DNA of 15,569 nucleotides from Planctomycetota bacterium (GTDB lineage: Bacteria; Planctomycetota; Phycisphaerae; WQYP01), in the NCBI GenBank assembly GCA_021826605.1, contig JAKAZF010000010.1, positions 1 to 15,569 on the forward strand, in the 5' to 3' direction. Shown piece by piece: positions 1 to 7,741 of the stretch (its first letter is position 1; every line of letters begins with the position of its first letter). The notes below the pieces were generated by a model. The model was not told the origin of the DNA and did not search any database. It saw nothing but the letters and a program-made list of their open reading frames with translations. Both the position numbers and the translations under genes were made by a program.

Positions 1-938
1 TTGGAAAGCATGAGGCGGGAAATGGCCAGCATTTTCATATCTTCCAGTCCGGTATTGCCGGGCAGGTGGCCCAACTCACTGCCGTCTGGAATAAAGGACA
101 GGGGAATAATGCACTGAAAGCCCGGTGCGTCATCCTGCAGTTCACGCAATTTAATTAAATGCCGCACGCGCTCGGCCCGGGTTTCAACATGACCATAAAG
201 AATCGTGGCGTTGGTCTTTATTCCCAGTTCATGCGCGGTGCGGTGTACACGCATCCAGCCGTCGCTGCGAAGTTTGCCCTTGAATACTTCGTCATGCACC
301 CGATCATCAAACACTTCCGCCCCGCCCCCCGGCATGGACCCCAGCCCATGTTCGCGCAATGCCTCGAGAACTTCCCGGATGGAAAGTTTTGCAATGCGGC
401 AAAAATGATCGATTTCAATGGCGGTAAAACACTTCAGGTGCAGGCGGGGATATCGCTTTTTGATACCGCTTAACATTTCCAGATACCAGGCAAACGGCAA
501 CCATGGATGCAGGCCGCCGACAATATGCACTTCCGTAGCCCCGGCGGCATCCGCCTGCCCGGCGATACGATAAATTTCCTCAAGATCATATTCATAAGCA
601 CCGGTTTCACCGCGCTTGCGGTGAAATTCGCAGAACTTGCAGGAAAGGGCGCAGATATTGGAATAATTGATGTGGCGGTTGATATTGTAATACGCTCTCC
701 GCCCATGCATGGATTCCCGTACGGCATTGGCCAAGGCTCCAATGGCAAATAGATCGCGCGAATTCCATAGCGCCATGCCGTCGTCAAAATCCAGGCGCTG
801 ACCCGACGCCACCTTTTCAGCCACGGGCCGCAGCGCCGCATCGGCAATATCCGCTGGATCAATGGCTGCGGGGACCGGTGCACAGCCCGCCATTACAGCA
901 TCGGTGCCGGCGAGTGTCGGCGTTTCAACAGGAACCAT
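1..938 (-). CDS. mqnE: Aminofutalosine synthase MqnE (radical SAM), 3' end outside the window
   Basis: This is a radical SAM enzyme of the futalosine route to menaquinone. It joins the adenosyl radical of SAM to the MqnA product to give aminofutalosine, in the cytoplasm. About 312 codons are visible and the frame is still open at position 1, so the C-terminus is missing. The [4Fe-4S] motif is CALSCKFC (Cys96, Cys100, Cys103; CX3CX2C), preceded by NINRHINYSN. Further family blocks follow: GGLHPWLPF, CFTAIEI, GSMPGGGAEVF, and HELGIKTNATILYGHVET. These fit MqnE better than the related MqnC. The start at 938 is chosen because GGAG lies 9 nt upstream and a TATAAT box lies further upstream. The gene follows the TPR-like gene by 85 nt and may be transcribed both from its own promoter and by read-through. 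I am confident of the family and fairly confident of MqnE over other futalosine radical SAM enzymes. Confidence 0.9.
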   Translation of the reverse strand, partial: MVPVETPTLAGTDAVMAGCAPVPAAIDPADIADAALRPVAEKVASGQRLDFDDGMALWNSRDLFAIGALANAVRESMHGRRAYYNINRHINYSNICALSCKFCEFHRKRGETGAYEYDLEEIYRIAGQADAAGATEVHIVGGLHPWLPFAWYLEMLSGIKKRYPRLHLKCFTAIEIDHFCRIAKLSIREVLEALREHGLGSMPGGGAEVFDDRVHDEVFKGKLRSDGWMRVHRTAHELGIKTNATILYGHVETRAERVRHLIKLRELQDDAPGFQCIIPLSFIPDGSELGHLPGNTGLEDMKMLAISRLMLS

Positions 939-974
939 GGGAGTATTCTCCGTGCGCAACAACTAAGGCCCTGA

Positions 975-1004
975 ATTATAGCCCGATTCAATGGTTTTTG
1001 AAAA
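975..1004 (-). promoter_or_regulatory. Sigma70-like promoter of mqnE
   Basis: Reading the minus strand, TTTTCA (1004-999, 4 of 6 matches to TTGACA) is followed after 18 nt by a perfect TATAAT (980-975). Transcription would start near 968, leaving a leader of about 30 nt before the ATG at 938. The box lies in the 85-nt gap between two genes, where a promoter is expected if mqnE is controlled apart from the upstream transporter genes. Confidence 0.5.
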
Positions 1005-1023
1005 TTTATCGTAAGACGCAGGA

Positions 1024-2481
1024 TTAATCGCTGAACGACAACGTTACCGGAGCCAGGAAGCTTAGGTCAGGTTTATTATGCTGGGCCGTCAGACGGAAAC
1101 TCTGGATACCGTCCACCCGCGCGCGCAGTGCGTTGAGGAACTTAAGCTGGCTCTTGCGGCTGGGATCAGCCATACCGTTGGGCTGGATGGGGTAGGCCAC
1201 ATTCAGATAATGGTTGTAGGAAGCAATCGCCTGATCGTATAACACCACAGCTTTGGCCAAATCCCGGTCTGCGGCATCTCCGAGGCGGAAGCGGCGGTTG
1301 TTGTTCTGCCAGGCCACTAAACCGCGAAATAATTGGTGCTCTGCCCTGGCCAGTGCTTCATAGTACTGCACTTCCACAATATGCTGGGTGTGAACAAATC
1401 TCTGGTAAGGATACTTTACCAGATATTTCTTAAATTCTTCAATGGATCGCGGCGCATTGATTTTCACATTGCGGTAGCAGTCATCCACATTTTCCACGCG
1501 CGCGGGGAACCGCTTAAGCATCTTGCTTTCGGAGTCCAGATTAAAAATGCGGTTCATGACACGCTGCGCGTAAAACAGATCATCACGACACCAGCAGCGC
1601 AGGGTCATGGGAGGCCAGGAATCCAGCACCTGCTGCCCCATGTCCGTAGGTCCCGGTACGGTGTGCAGCGCCCGCTGATATTCCTGATAGGCAAAATAGA
1701 ATACACTTAATCCATAGCGATAATGCACGCCATTCACTTCCACACCGTGGCCCAGCGGCCCTTTACCTGAACGCGGAGGCAATAGTGTGACATGAAATTG
1801 CGGCTGATGAACCAGGTAATACACTTCCGCCAGCGTGCTTAACTGGCCGCTGACCTTCCCCGGCTGATACCGGTAAAGGTGCGCCAGGTCGTAGCGCCAG
1901 CGGGCGGTGTAATAGCGCCGTTCAAAGCTGGTGCCCAGCTTCAGGAAATAGTCATTGGCCTCGTTCATGATCATATTGGCATTATTGGGGACGTACTTTT
2001 CGCCCTTATATAGATATATTAATCCATCGAGAACCCATTTGTATTTGGTGTTCATATCATGAAATTGAGCGGATAAATTATACGACTGATTCCACGCATT
2101 AAATATATACGCCGAGCCAAAATAGGGTTCCAGGGCGGCAATGGCGTTGTAATCTGTTTCCAGCGGCACCCAGTCATGATTGTTTTTGTCGTTTTCCGCG
2201 TTTTCCCACAGCACCATCGCCAAAATTCCGCGGAATCCGCCCAGCGTCAGACGGGGGAAGGTCATAATCAGATCGCCGACGCTTTTATTATGGTTGGTGA
2301 TCAACTTGGCGCGGCGGGAACGCAGGGGCGCTTGGATCAGGAATATGCCGGCCAGGAGAATAACGGCGATGGCCACGCAAATCACCTGGTCGCGCCGCGC
2401 TTCACTACGCACACGGCCCAGAAGTCTGCCGGGGGTGGCTGCCGGACGAATGGGTTCAGGCAAGGGAGTATTGGGTGACAT
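1024..2481 (-). CDS. Membrane-anchored TPR-like protein (FRGILA family), function unknown
   Basis: This is a 485-residue protein with one predicted membrane anchor near residues 33-50 (VICVAIAVILLAGIFLIQ), so most of it should lie outside the cytoplasm. After the anchor come GGFRGILAMVLW (about 81-92) and an aromatic-rich helical region with LEPYFGSAYIFNAWNQSYNL. That pattern recalls an uncharacterised TPR-like family of PVC and deltaproteobacterial genomes, from memory. No catalytic motif is visible. A longer frame reaches 2541, but the start at 2481 is preferred: it overlaps the permease stop as TAATG, and AGGAG sits about 8 nt upstream. This implies translational coupling to the ABC permease, so the protein is probably an accessory subunit of that transporter. 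It ends with TAA, and mqnE follows. Confidence 0.75.
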   Translation of the reverse strand: MSPNTPLPEPIRPAATPGRLLGRVRSEARRDQVICVAIAVILLAGIFLIQAPLRSRRAKLITNHNKSVGDLIMTFPRLTLGGFRGILAMVLWENAENDKNNHDWVPLETDYNAIAALEPYFGSAYIFNAWNQSYNLSAQFHDMNTKYKWVLDGLIYLYKGEKYVPNNANMIMNEANDYFLKLGTSFERRYYTARWRYDLAHLYRYQPGKVSGQLSTLAEVYYLVHQPQFHVTLLPPRSGKGPLGHGVEVNGVHYRYGLSVFYFAYQEYQRALHTVPGPTDMGQQVLDSWPPMTLRCWCRDDLFYAQRVMNRIFNLDSESKMLKRFPARVENVDDCYRNVKINAPRSIEEFKKYLVKYPYQRFVHTQHIVEVQYYEALARAEHQLFRGLVAWQNNNRRFRLGDAADRDLAKAVVLYDQAIASYNHYLNVAYPIQPNGMADPSRKSQLKFLNALRARVDGIQSFRLTAQHNKPDLSFLAPVTLSFSD

Positions 2482-4547
2482 TATGCCAACTCCTGTTTTC
2501 GCAGCAGCAGATAACCGATGGCCAGCGTCGGCAAAATACACACCAGCGTCCAGATGATATCCAGGAATACAATTTCAAAAGGCATATCCTTGGATCGAAC
2601 AATAAAGTACAACGGATCATACCGCGTGAAATCCGGCATCAGATGCACCGTCACCCACAATATATGCACCATGACATTGGTAAGAAAGGATCCAATCTGA
2701 TAGTACCAGACGTGTTTCATCCGATTATCCTGGACGTAATCAAAAAGTTCCAAACCGCCGGACTGAAACAGACTCTGAACGAAATGGAACAAATTACCCA
2801 GGATATACGCCACCATGGCCGTGAGCATCGCCACGGGCCAGCCCAGTGCCGTGCTGGCGGTCACGCCGATGCTGATAATCAGCACGATTTCACATAAAAT
2901 AATCGCTTCGCTTTTAAATAAATTCCACACAAAACTCGAGGGCGGCTGCATGATGATCATGGAATTATCTTTAACCTTAAACCAGTGGCCGGGCACTTCA
3001 CTGCGCAGGTTGATAATCAGATCGCCGGCCTCAAGGAGCGTGGAGGGCAGCTTGATGGTGGTGATGCGTTTTTCGTTGACATAAACCGATTGCACCGTCC
3101 GATCGCGTGGTGTGCTGGTGTTGTACGCCACGATCTGCGCCACAGGTGCCCGGGCTTCATTGGATTGTTTATCCACACTGATCACCATGTGAACGGTAAA
3201 ATTCCCATGCGGACCGATCGGAATTTGCTGCTGGTCAACTTTCGGGAAATCCCACGAGGCCACTTCGGGTTTAATCTGCGGATGCCGGATACTGGGACCG
3301 ACAATTTCCTGTTTGCCGTTATTTTTAAATCCGGTAATCACCGGATTAGCTCTGGGTGCAACCATACCGGAATGGTGCGGCGTGCGGTTGGTATCTAAAC
3401 TCACGGCCATGCAACTGGTCTCGTTAGGCGGTCGTAAGCCATTACCGATATCCAGGTACACCCCAAAATTCGGACAGGTTACTTTGACCACCACGGGCCC
3501 GGGATTATAAATCTGACCGGTTTGCGGATTACCATAACTGAAAAATGCCGTCGGATTTTTGGGCATCCAGAAGACCTGCCCCTGGGCATTCAGGGTTAAG
3601 GTTGCTTCCTGGGTATTCATAGGGTTGCTGCGCTGCACCAGCGTCACATCAATCGTTACCGGCTTGGTGGAAGGCAGGGCATGAACCACACCAAACTCAA
3701 AGTTAAACATGGGCCGGTAATACTCGGTGGCCGGCAGCGAGGGAAATTCAAAGTAAAGTATTTCGGAACTTCCGCCCTTCAGCAGCCGGCTGGGAGGGTT
3801 GGTCAGGTAATTAACGTAGCCGGCGATACTTAAATTTCCCGAAACAAAATTCTGCGCCTGAAGCATGCCATGCCTGGACAGGTATTTTACGCCGGTATCC
3901 GGCGGCATACGGCGCTGGACCTTGTCATAGCTGTTCTTCTGCATGGCATAAAGCACCTGTGCGTCATGCCGGATTTTCAGATCCAGCACGTTCATGTAGC
4001 CCCAGGTGAGGATCATCATTATCAGCAGCATGATGGCCCCGGCGGCTGATAGCCCGATCACTTTGCCCAGCAGCAATTCCAGGCGGGAAATGGGCTTGCT
4101 GCCCGTGGTAACCAGCGTATGGCGTTCCCGTTCACGCGGCAGCGTTACGCAGGCCAGTATCCCAAGATACACCAGCAAAATCAGGGCCTGCGCCCGGAGG
4201 AAAATGGTCATGTAAACGCGGACCACGCCTGAAGGCTCATAGCCGCGGACAATCAGTACGCCCAGCAGCACGCATACCGCAAACCATACCAGCGGCACCG
4301 CCCACATGCGGGCATTCCAGGCTTCGGCAATGGTCACGCGGCCGATGGCCCAGGCCCGCGATAAACCGCTGCCCAGCCGGGCAATATCCCGAAAAGCCGT
4401 CAGCACAAACGCGAGAATCAACAGCACCATAACCACATCGGTAAAGAGGCTGACATAGTGGTGCTGCGACGGCGGATGATAAACGGTTCCCAAAGCAATG
4501 CCCGCTCCGGCGAGTTTTGGGCCTAACTGTTGTAATAATCCAAACAT
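2481..4547 (-). CDS. ABC-2-like transporter permease with large extracytoplasmic domain
   Basis: This 688-residue integral membrane protein is the partner of the ABC ATPase just upstream. Hydrophobic segments lie near residues 33-51, 82-100, 115-133 and 165-187. A soluble stretch follows from about 190 to 545, rich in beta-type sequence, Pro and Asn. More membrane segments lie near 555-575, 577-600, 635-655 and 665-685. The block LPRERERHTLVTTGSKPISR after the third segment matches the cytoplasmic coupling region of ABC-2 export permeases, where 'RERGTL..L...P' is usual. The insertion makes the protein about twice the length of a simple ABC-2 permease. The ATG at 4547 is used because an in-frame stop lies just upstream; an AGGA is present but rather far away (about 13 nt). 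The stop overlaps the start of the TPR-like gene. The substrate is unknown; export or envelope remodelling is an inference. Confidence 0.8.
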   Translation of the reverse strand: MFGLLQQLGPKLAGAGIALGTVYHPPSQHHYVSLFTDVVMVLLILAFVLTAFRDIARLGSGLSRAWAIGRVTIAEAWNARMWAVPLVWFAVCVLLGVLIVRGYEPSGVVRVYMTIFLRAQALILLVYLGILACVTLPRERERHTLVTTGSKPISRLELLLGKVIGLSAAGAIMLLIMMILTWGYMNVLDLKIRHDAQVLYAMQKNSYDKVQRRMPPDTGVKYLSRHGMLQAQNFVSGNLSIAGYVNYLTNPPSRLLKGGSSEILYFEFPSLPATEYYRPMFNFEFGVVHALPSTKPVTIDVTLVQRSNPMNTQEATLTLNAQGQVFWMPKNPTAFFSYGNPQTGQIYNPGPVVVKVTCPNFGVYLDIGNGLRPPNETSCMAVSLDTNRTPHHSGMVAPRANPVITGFKNNGKQEIVGPSIRHPQIKPEVASWDFPKVDQQQIPIGPHGNFTVHMVISVDKQSNEARAPVAQIVAYNTSTPRDRTVQSVYVNEKRITTIKLPSTLLEAGDLIINLRSEVPGHWFKVKDNSMIIMQPPSSFVWNLFKSEAIILCEIVLIISIGVTASTALGWPVAMLTAMVAYILGNLFHFVQSLFQSGGLELFDYVQDNRMKHVWYYQIGSFLTNVMVHILWVTVHLMPDFTRYDPLYFIVRSKDMPFEIVFLDIIWTLVCILPTLAIGYLLLRKQELA

Positions 4548-4599
4548 GCGAATACTTCATTCCTGACGACACGGTAAGCCACGGACAAACCAAACATTT

Positions 4600-5472
4600 T
4601 TACCGGGGTTCTCCGCTGCGTTTGCGTGCTACAAGCTCTTTGAACAAATCTTCCAGGCGCACGCGCGCGCGGCCCGTGAGAATTTCTACAGCGCCTTCCT
4701 GCTCGGCAATCTGGGTGAGTTTAGCCTGCAACGCCTCGGAAACGTTCCGGGCGGAAAGCTGGAATACGTCCTTTTTCTCCAGCAGATCACGCAAAGCCCC
4801 TTCCAGTTCAATGCGACCGCGGTATAAAATCACCAGCCGATCGCACACATCCTCCACATCCGCCAACTGGTGGCTTGAAAGCAGAACGGTTTTGCCCGCC
4901 TCCTTCAAACGCATGATCATGTTTTTGATTTCCAGCATACCAACCGGGTCCAAACCCGATGTCGGCTCATCCATAATAATTAAATCAGGATTGTTCAACA
5001 GCGCCTGCGCTAACGCCACCCGGCGGGTCTGCCCCTTGGAATATGTGCCGATTCTCCGTCCCCGCACGCTGGGATCCAAACCCACAAAATCAAGATAATA
5101 ATCCACCGCGCGCCGGCGCTGAGCGCGATTCATGTTAAACAGACGGGCGTAAAAATCCAGGGTCTGACGGGCGTTAAGGAAGCGATACAAATAGCTTTCT
5201 TCCGGCAGATACCCGATACGCCGCCGTGTTTCCTGATCGCCCGCGGGTTGCCCCATGACCAGCGCATCGCCGGAGGTTGGATTGATCAACCCCAGTAATA
5301 ATTTAATCGTGGTGGTTTTACCGCTTCCATTCGGCCCCAATAAGCCGAAAATCTGGCCCTGATCCACGCGCAGATTCAGCTCGGTGAGAGCCGGCACCTG
5401 CTGGCTTTTGAAAAAGCCGGGATAAACTTTGGAAAGCTGTCTTGTTTGTATTGCCTGGCTGTCCGCAACCAT
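4600..5472 (-). CDS. ABC transporter ATP-binding protein (ABC-2 exporter type)
   Basis: This 290-residue cytoplasmic ATPase powers the adjacent permease. Visible motifs are Walker A GPNGSGKT (46-53), a Q-loop region reading GYLPEE, as in many ABC-2 exporter ATPases, the signature YSKGQ (144-148) in place of LSGGQ, Walker B LIIMDEP (about 165-171, catalytic Glu169), a D-loop SGLD, and the H-loop His201. All catalytic residues are present, so it should be active. The region after about residue 225 is the short C-terminal extension usual for drug/lipid-type exporter ATPases. GGAG lies 6 nt before the ATG at 5472. It starts 47 nt after the hflK-like gene and ends 52 nt before the permease, so the exporter probably shares the SPFH transcript. 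Confidence 0.92.
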   Translation of the reverse strand: MVADSQAIQTRQLSKVYPGFFKSQQVPALTELNLRVDQGQIFGLLGPNGSGKTTTIKLLLGLINPTSGDALVMGQPAGDQETRRRIGYLPEESYLYRFLNARQTLDFYARLFNMNRAQRRRAVDYYLDFVGLDPSVRGRRIGTYSKGQTRRVALAQALLNNPDLIIMDEPTSGLDPVGMLEIKNMIMRLKEAGKTVLLSSHQLADVEDVCDRLVILYRGRIELEGALRDLLEKKDVFQLSARNVSEALQAKLTQIAEQEGAVEILTGRARVRLEDLFKELVARKRSGEPR

Positions 5473-5490
5473 CCATAACTCCAGAATAAG

Positions 5491-5503
5491 CCCCGCAAAG
5501 GGG
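5491..5503 (-). other. Small intercistronic hairpin after the hflK-like gene
   Basis: CCCC and GGGG flank a 5-nt loop in the 47-nt spacer between the hflK-like stop and the ABC ATPase start. No U-run follows on the minus strand, so it is not a convincing terminator. It could be an RNA processing or stability element. Confidence 0.3.
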
Positions 5504-5519
5504 TACGCTTGCCACGAAC

Positions 5520-6665
5520 TTACTGCGCTGACTGAATATTAACCTTTTTTGGCGGCGGCGGCATTGACAGAATAATCTGCTGGTGCGGCTGCACGAAAAA
5601 TACCCGGCCCACATTGTTCATCACACTGCTTAATGTATCATTTAAAAGTTTGAGCGTAATAACCCGTGGGTTCTGCTGATATTGTGCAAAAACCTGGCTG
5701 AAGGCATTGGCCTCGCCCTGCGCTTCATCTACCGTAGTGGCGGCTGCGGCCTGAGCTTGATTCAAAATGGTCTGGCGGTCCGCCTTGGCACGACTCACCA
5801 GTTGATTGAACTGTTTCTTAGCATCCTGGTGATACTGATTTTTCTGCTGACGGGCGTTGAGCACGGCCGAAAACGCCTGATTGACCGCACTGGGCCAATG
5901 AATGTACTTAAGTTCCACGCGCTCTACCTGTGCACCCAGATTAAGCTTACTGACCAGACGTTGCAGTCCAATCGTGGGCTTAACCGGGTCATAAAGTTCC
6001 TGCTCCACCTGTGTTTTACCGCTGTACAACGCCTCATCCACGGTGGCGTAGGCAAGTTTATGAATTAATTCCCGATCCGTCAGCAGGCTCATAACTTCAT
6101 CCCACGCCTGATTGGGCAACCCACCGGGCGGCTGATAGACCGCAAGAATAAATTGCAGCGGATGCGATATCTGATATTGCACGGCCACGCGTGCATGGAG
6201 AATGTTTTTATCGCCGGTGATCAGATACGGATTAAAAATAGCATTCAGCAGCCGCTTGGAATACCCTCGGCGCAAATAAGCTTTCTCCAAATTGGCCGAG
6301 GCCGCCGGTGAGGAATTAAAATCACTGACTTCCAGCAGGTGCTCACGTTCCAGCGGAACAATGTGTATGGTATCAATGGGCCAGGGAATGTGGTAATGCA
6401 AACCCGCTTCCATTAACAGCGCATGTTTGCCGCCGGGGAGCATTTCGTATTGTCCCAGCCGTTCCACCACCGCCACTTCACCCACCCCCACCTGATAAAA
6501 TCCGCTTAGTATCCAGACAATCACGATACCGATGACAAAGTAAAGCAGGACAAACTGCGGACTTGCCCAGCGACTGGTCTGATCGCCGGGCGGCAATACG
6601 TTCAGATCATGATCATGAGGGTGATCATGCGTATGAGAATTATGATGTTCATCAACCTGGGTCAT
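5520..6665 (-). CDS. hflK: HflK-like SPFH membrane protein with His-rich N-terminus
   Basis: This 381-residue SPFH/band 7 protein belongs to the HflK family. In model bacteria HflK pairs with HflC in the inner membrane to form a cage around the FtsH protease. The N-terminus holds seven histidines in residues 7-19 (HHNSHTHDHPHDH), followed by a single membrane span at about 37-57. The SPFH domain starts at GVGEVAVVERLGQ and includes the HflK-type block NPYLITGDKNIL. An Ala/Gln-rich helical region (about 275-330) follows, then a Pro-rich tail (PPPPKK). The start at 6665 has AGGA 8 nt upstream. It lies 60 nt after the hflC-like gene, the usual neighbour, though here in the order HflC then HflK. 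No ftsH is in this window. The His tract suggests metal binding, which is an inference. Exact orthology with E. coli HflK is uncertain because three SPFH proteins are present. Confidence 0.85.
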   Translation of the reverse strand: MTQVDEHHNSHTHDHPHDHDLNVLPPGDQTSRWASPQFVLLYFVIGIVIVWILSGFYQVGVGEVAVVERLGQYEMLPGGKHALLMEAGLHYHIPWPIDTIHIVPLEREHLLEVSDFNSSPAASANLEKAYLRRGYSKRLLNAIFNPYLITGDKNILHARVAVQYQISHPLQFILAVYQPPGGLPNQAWDEVMSLLTDRELIHKLAYATVDEALYSGKTQVEQELYDPVKPTIGLQRLVSKLNLGAQVERVELKYIHWPSAVNQAFSAVLNARQQKNQYHQDAKKQFNQLVSRAKADRQTILNQAQAAAATTVDEAQGEANAFSQVFAQYQQNPRVITLKLLNDTLSSVMNNVGRVFFVQPHQQIILSMPPPPKKVNIQSAQ

Positions 6666-6707
6666 TCGATCATTCCTGAGAACCTTGCTGTACTTATACG
6701 TTCACGG

Positions 6708-6720
6708 GGCCTTAAAGGCC
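6708..6720 (-). other. Small intercistronic hairpin after the hflC-like gene
   Basis: GGCCT and AGGCC flank a 3-nt loop just 5 nt beyond the hflC-like stop. No U-tract follows, so an RNA stability or processing role is more likely than termination. Confidence 0.3.
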
Positions 6721-6725
6721 GGTCA

Positions 6726-7670
6726 TTACTTGGCCGCCGGCGGGTCGGTTTTCATCGGCGTTTTAGCGCCTGATCCTTCCACCATTTTCAACTGCGCAAA
6801 TAGCGGTTCGGTAACCGGATTGTTCGGCGTAAGGACCCAATACGTGCTGTTACCCATGGAGCTTTGGAACAATTGCAGGGATTTCCAGAAGCGATAAAAC
6901 TGCCGGGCCTGCGGCGTTGCCTGTACCGAATTCAAAATAGCGTACGCACTGGCATCCGCCTGCCCGCGGATAATGGCCGCCTGCTTGCTGGCCGCACTAC
7001 GGATTTCCGTGGCTTGTTCGCTCCCCTTCGCAATGGTGATCTGAGCCAGCTTTTCTCCCTGGTTAATGTATTCGCTGGCGATTTTATTACGCTCCGCCGT
7101 CATGCGCTGATAAACACGGGCTGCCACATTGGGCGGAAACGTCATACGGGCAAAGCCCACCTTCACCACATCGATACCCAGCGACTGCATGCCGACATCC
7201 ACTTTCTGCTGAATATTTTCCTCCGCCTGCTGCATTTTCAAACGCTTGATATCTATGTTGAACATTTCATCCAGCGTGTAATGCCCGATCTGTTTAAGAA
7301 CCGCACTTTGGATTTTATTATCCAGGTACCGCTGAACCGCGGGCGTGCCCCCCGGCAGCCGATCCACATACAGTACCGGATCAACGATTTTCCACAGTGC
7401 AAAAGTGCGTATGCTGATCGGCTCGCCGGCGCTGGTGCTGACTTCCCGGTTATCGCTTTGATACAAGTGCAGCCGCATGTCCAGGCGAATCACCCGGTCC
7501 GTCGGATAACATAAAAACCAGTTGTAGCAGATGCGCGTCGGATGGGAAATAATTTTCCCGAATCGATCCAGCAATATCTTCTGGTACGGCTTGGCTACAA
7601 CTGTGCAGAGTTCGCAAAACAGCACAATCAGCACAACCGCCACGATGGTTCCAATAGCTAACTTACGCAT
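6726..7670 (-). CDS. hflC: HflC-like SPFH membrane protein
   Basis: This 314-residue protein has one N-terminal membrane span (about 5-26) followed by an SPFH domain. HflC-type features are the Arg/Asp-rich early strand region (DRVIRLDMRLHLY), the block ISIRTFALWKIVDP, a helical segment with RMTAERNKIASEYINQGEK, the Ala-rich IIRGQADASAYAILNSV, and a C-terminal block with FYRFWKSLQLF, which parallels the FYAFIRSLRAYE of typical HflC. It probably forms hetero-oligomers with the HflK-like protein encoded 60 nt downstream and modulates a membrane protease. AGGA lies about 6 nt upstream of the ATG at 7670. It starts 71 nt after the large SPFH gene, so all three SPFH genes look co-transcribed. The length is close to the family norm and nothing appears truncated. 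Confidence 0.87.
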   Translation of the reverse strand: MRKLAIGTIVAVVLIVLFCELCTVVAKPYQKILLDRFGKIISHPTRICYNWFLCYPTDRVIRLDMRLHLYQSDNREVSTSAGEPISIRTFALWKIVDPVLYVDRLPGGTPAVQRYLDNKIQSAVLKQIGHYTLDEMFNIDIKRLKMQQAEENIQQKVDVGMQSLGIDVVKVGFARMTFPPNVAARVYQRMTAERNKIASEYINQGEKLAQITIAKGSEQATEIRSAASKQAAIIRGQADASAYAILNSVQATPQARQFYRFWKSLQLFQSSMGNSTYWVLTPNNPVTEPLFAQLKMVEGSGAKTPMKTDPPAAK

Positions 7671-7718
7671 GATACTTCCTTAAGGGGTTTTCCGTTATTC
7701 AACTTTCCTGTCAACCTG

Positions 7719-7740
7719 ATCCGATGTTTTCCAGCCGGAT
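7719..7740 (-). other. Small inverted repeat after the large SPFH gene
   Basis: ATCCG (7719-7723) and CGGAT (7736-7740) form a 5-bp stem with a 12-nt loop, 1 nt beyond the stop of the 691-residue SPFH gene. It is weak on its own. It is recorded because a small inverted repeat follows each of the three SPFH genes. Confidence 0.22.
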
Positions 7741-7741
7741 A

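Noticed and set aside
4237..4593. 118-residue minus-strand frame over the permease start
   Set aside because: It overlaps the clear permease N-terminus in another frame and shows no family features, so it is a shadow frame.
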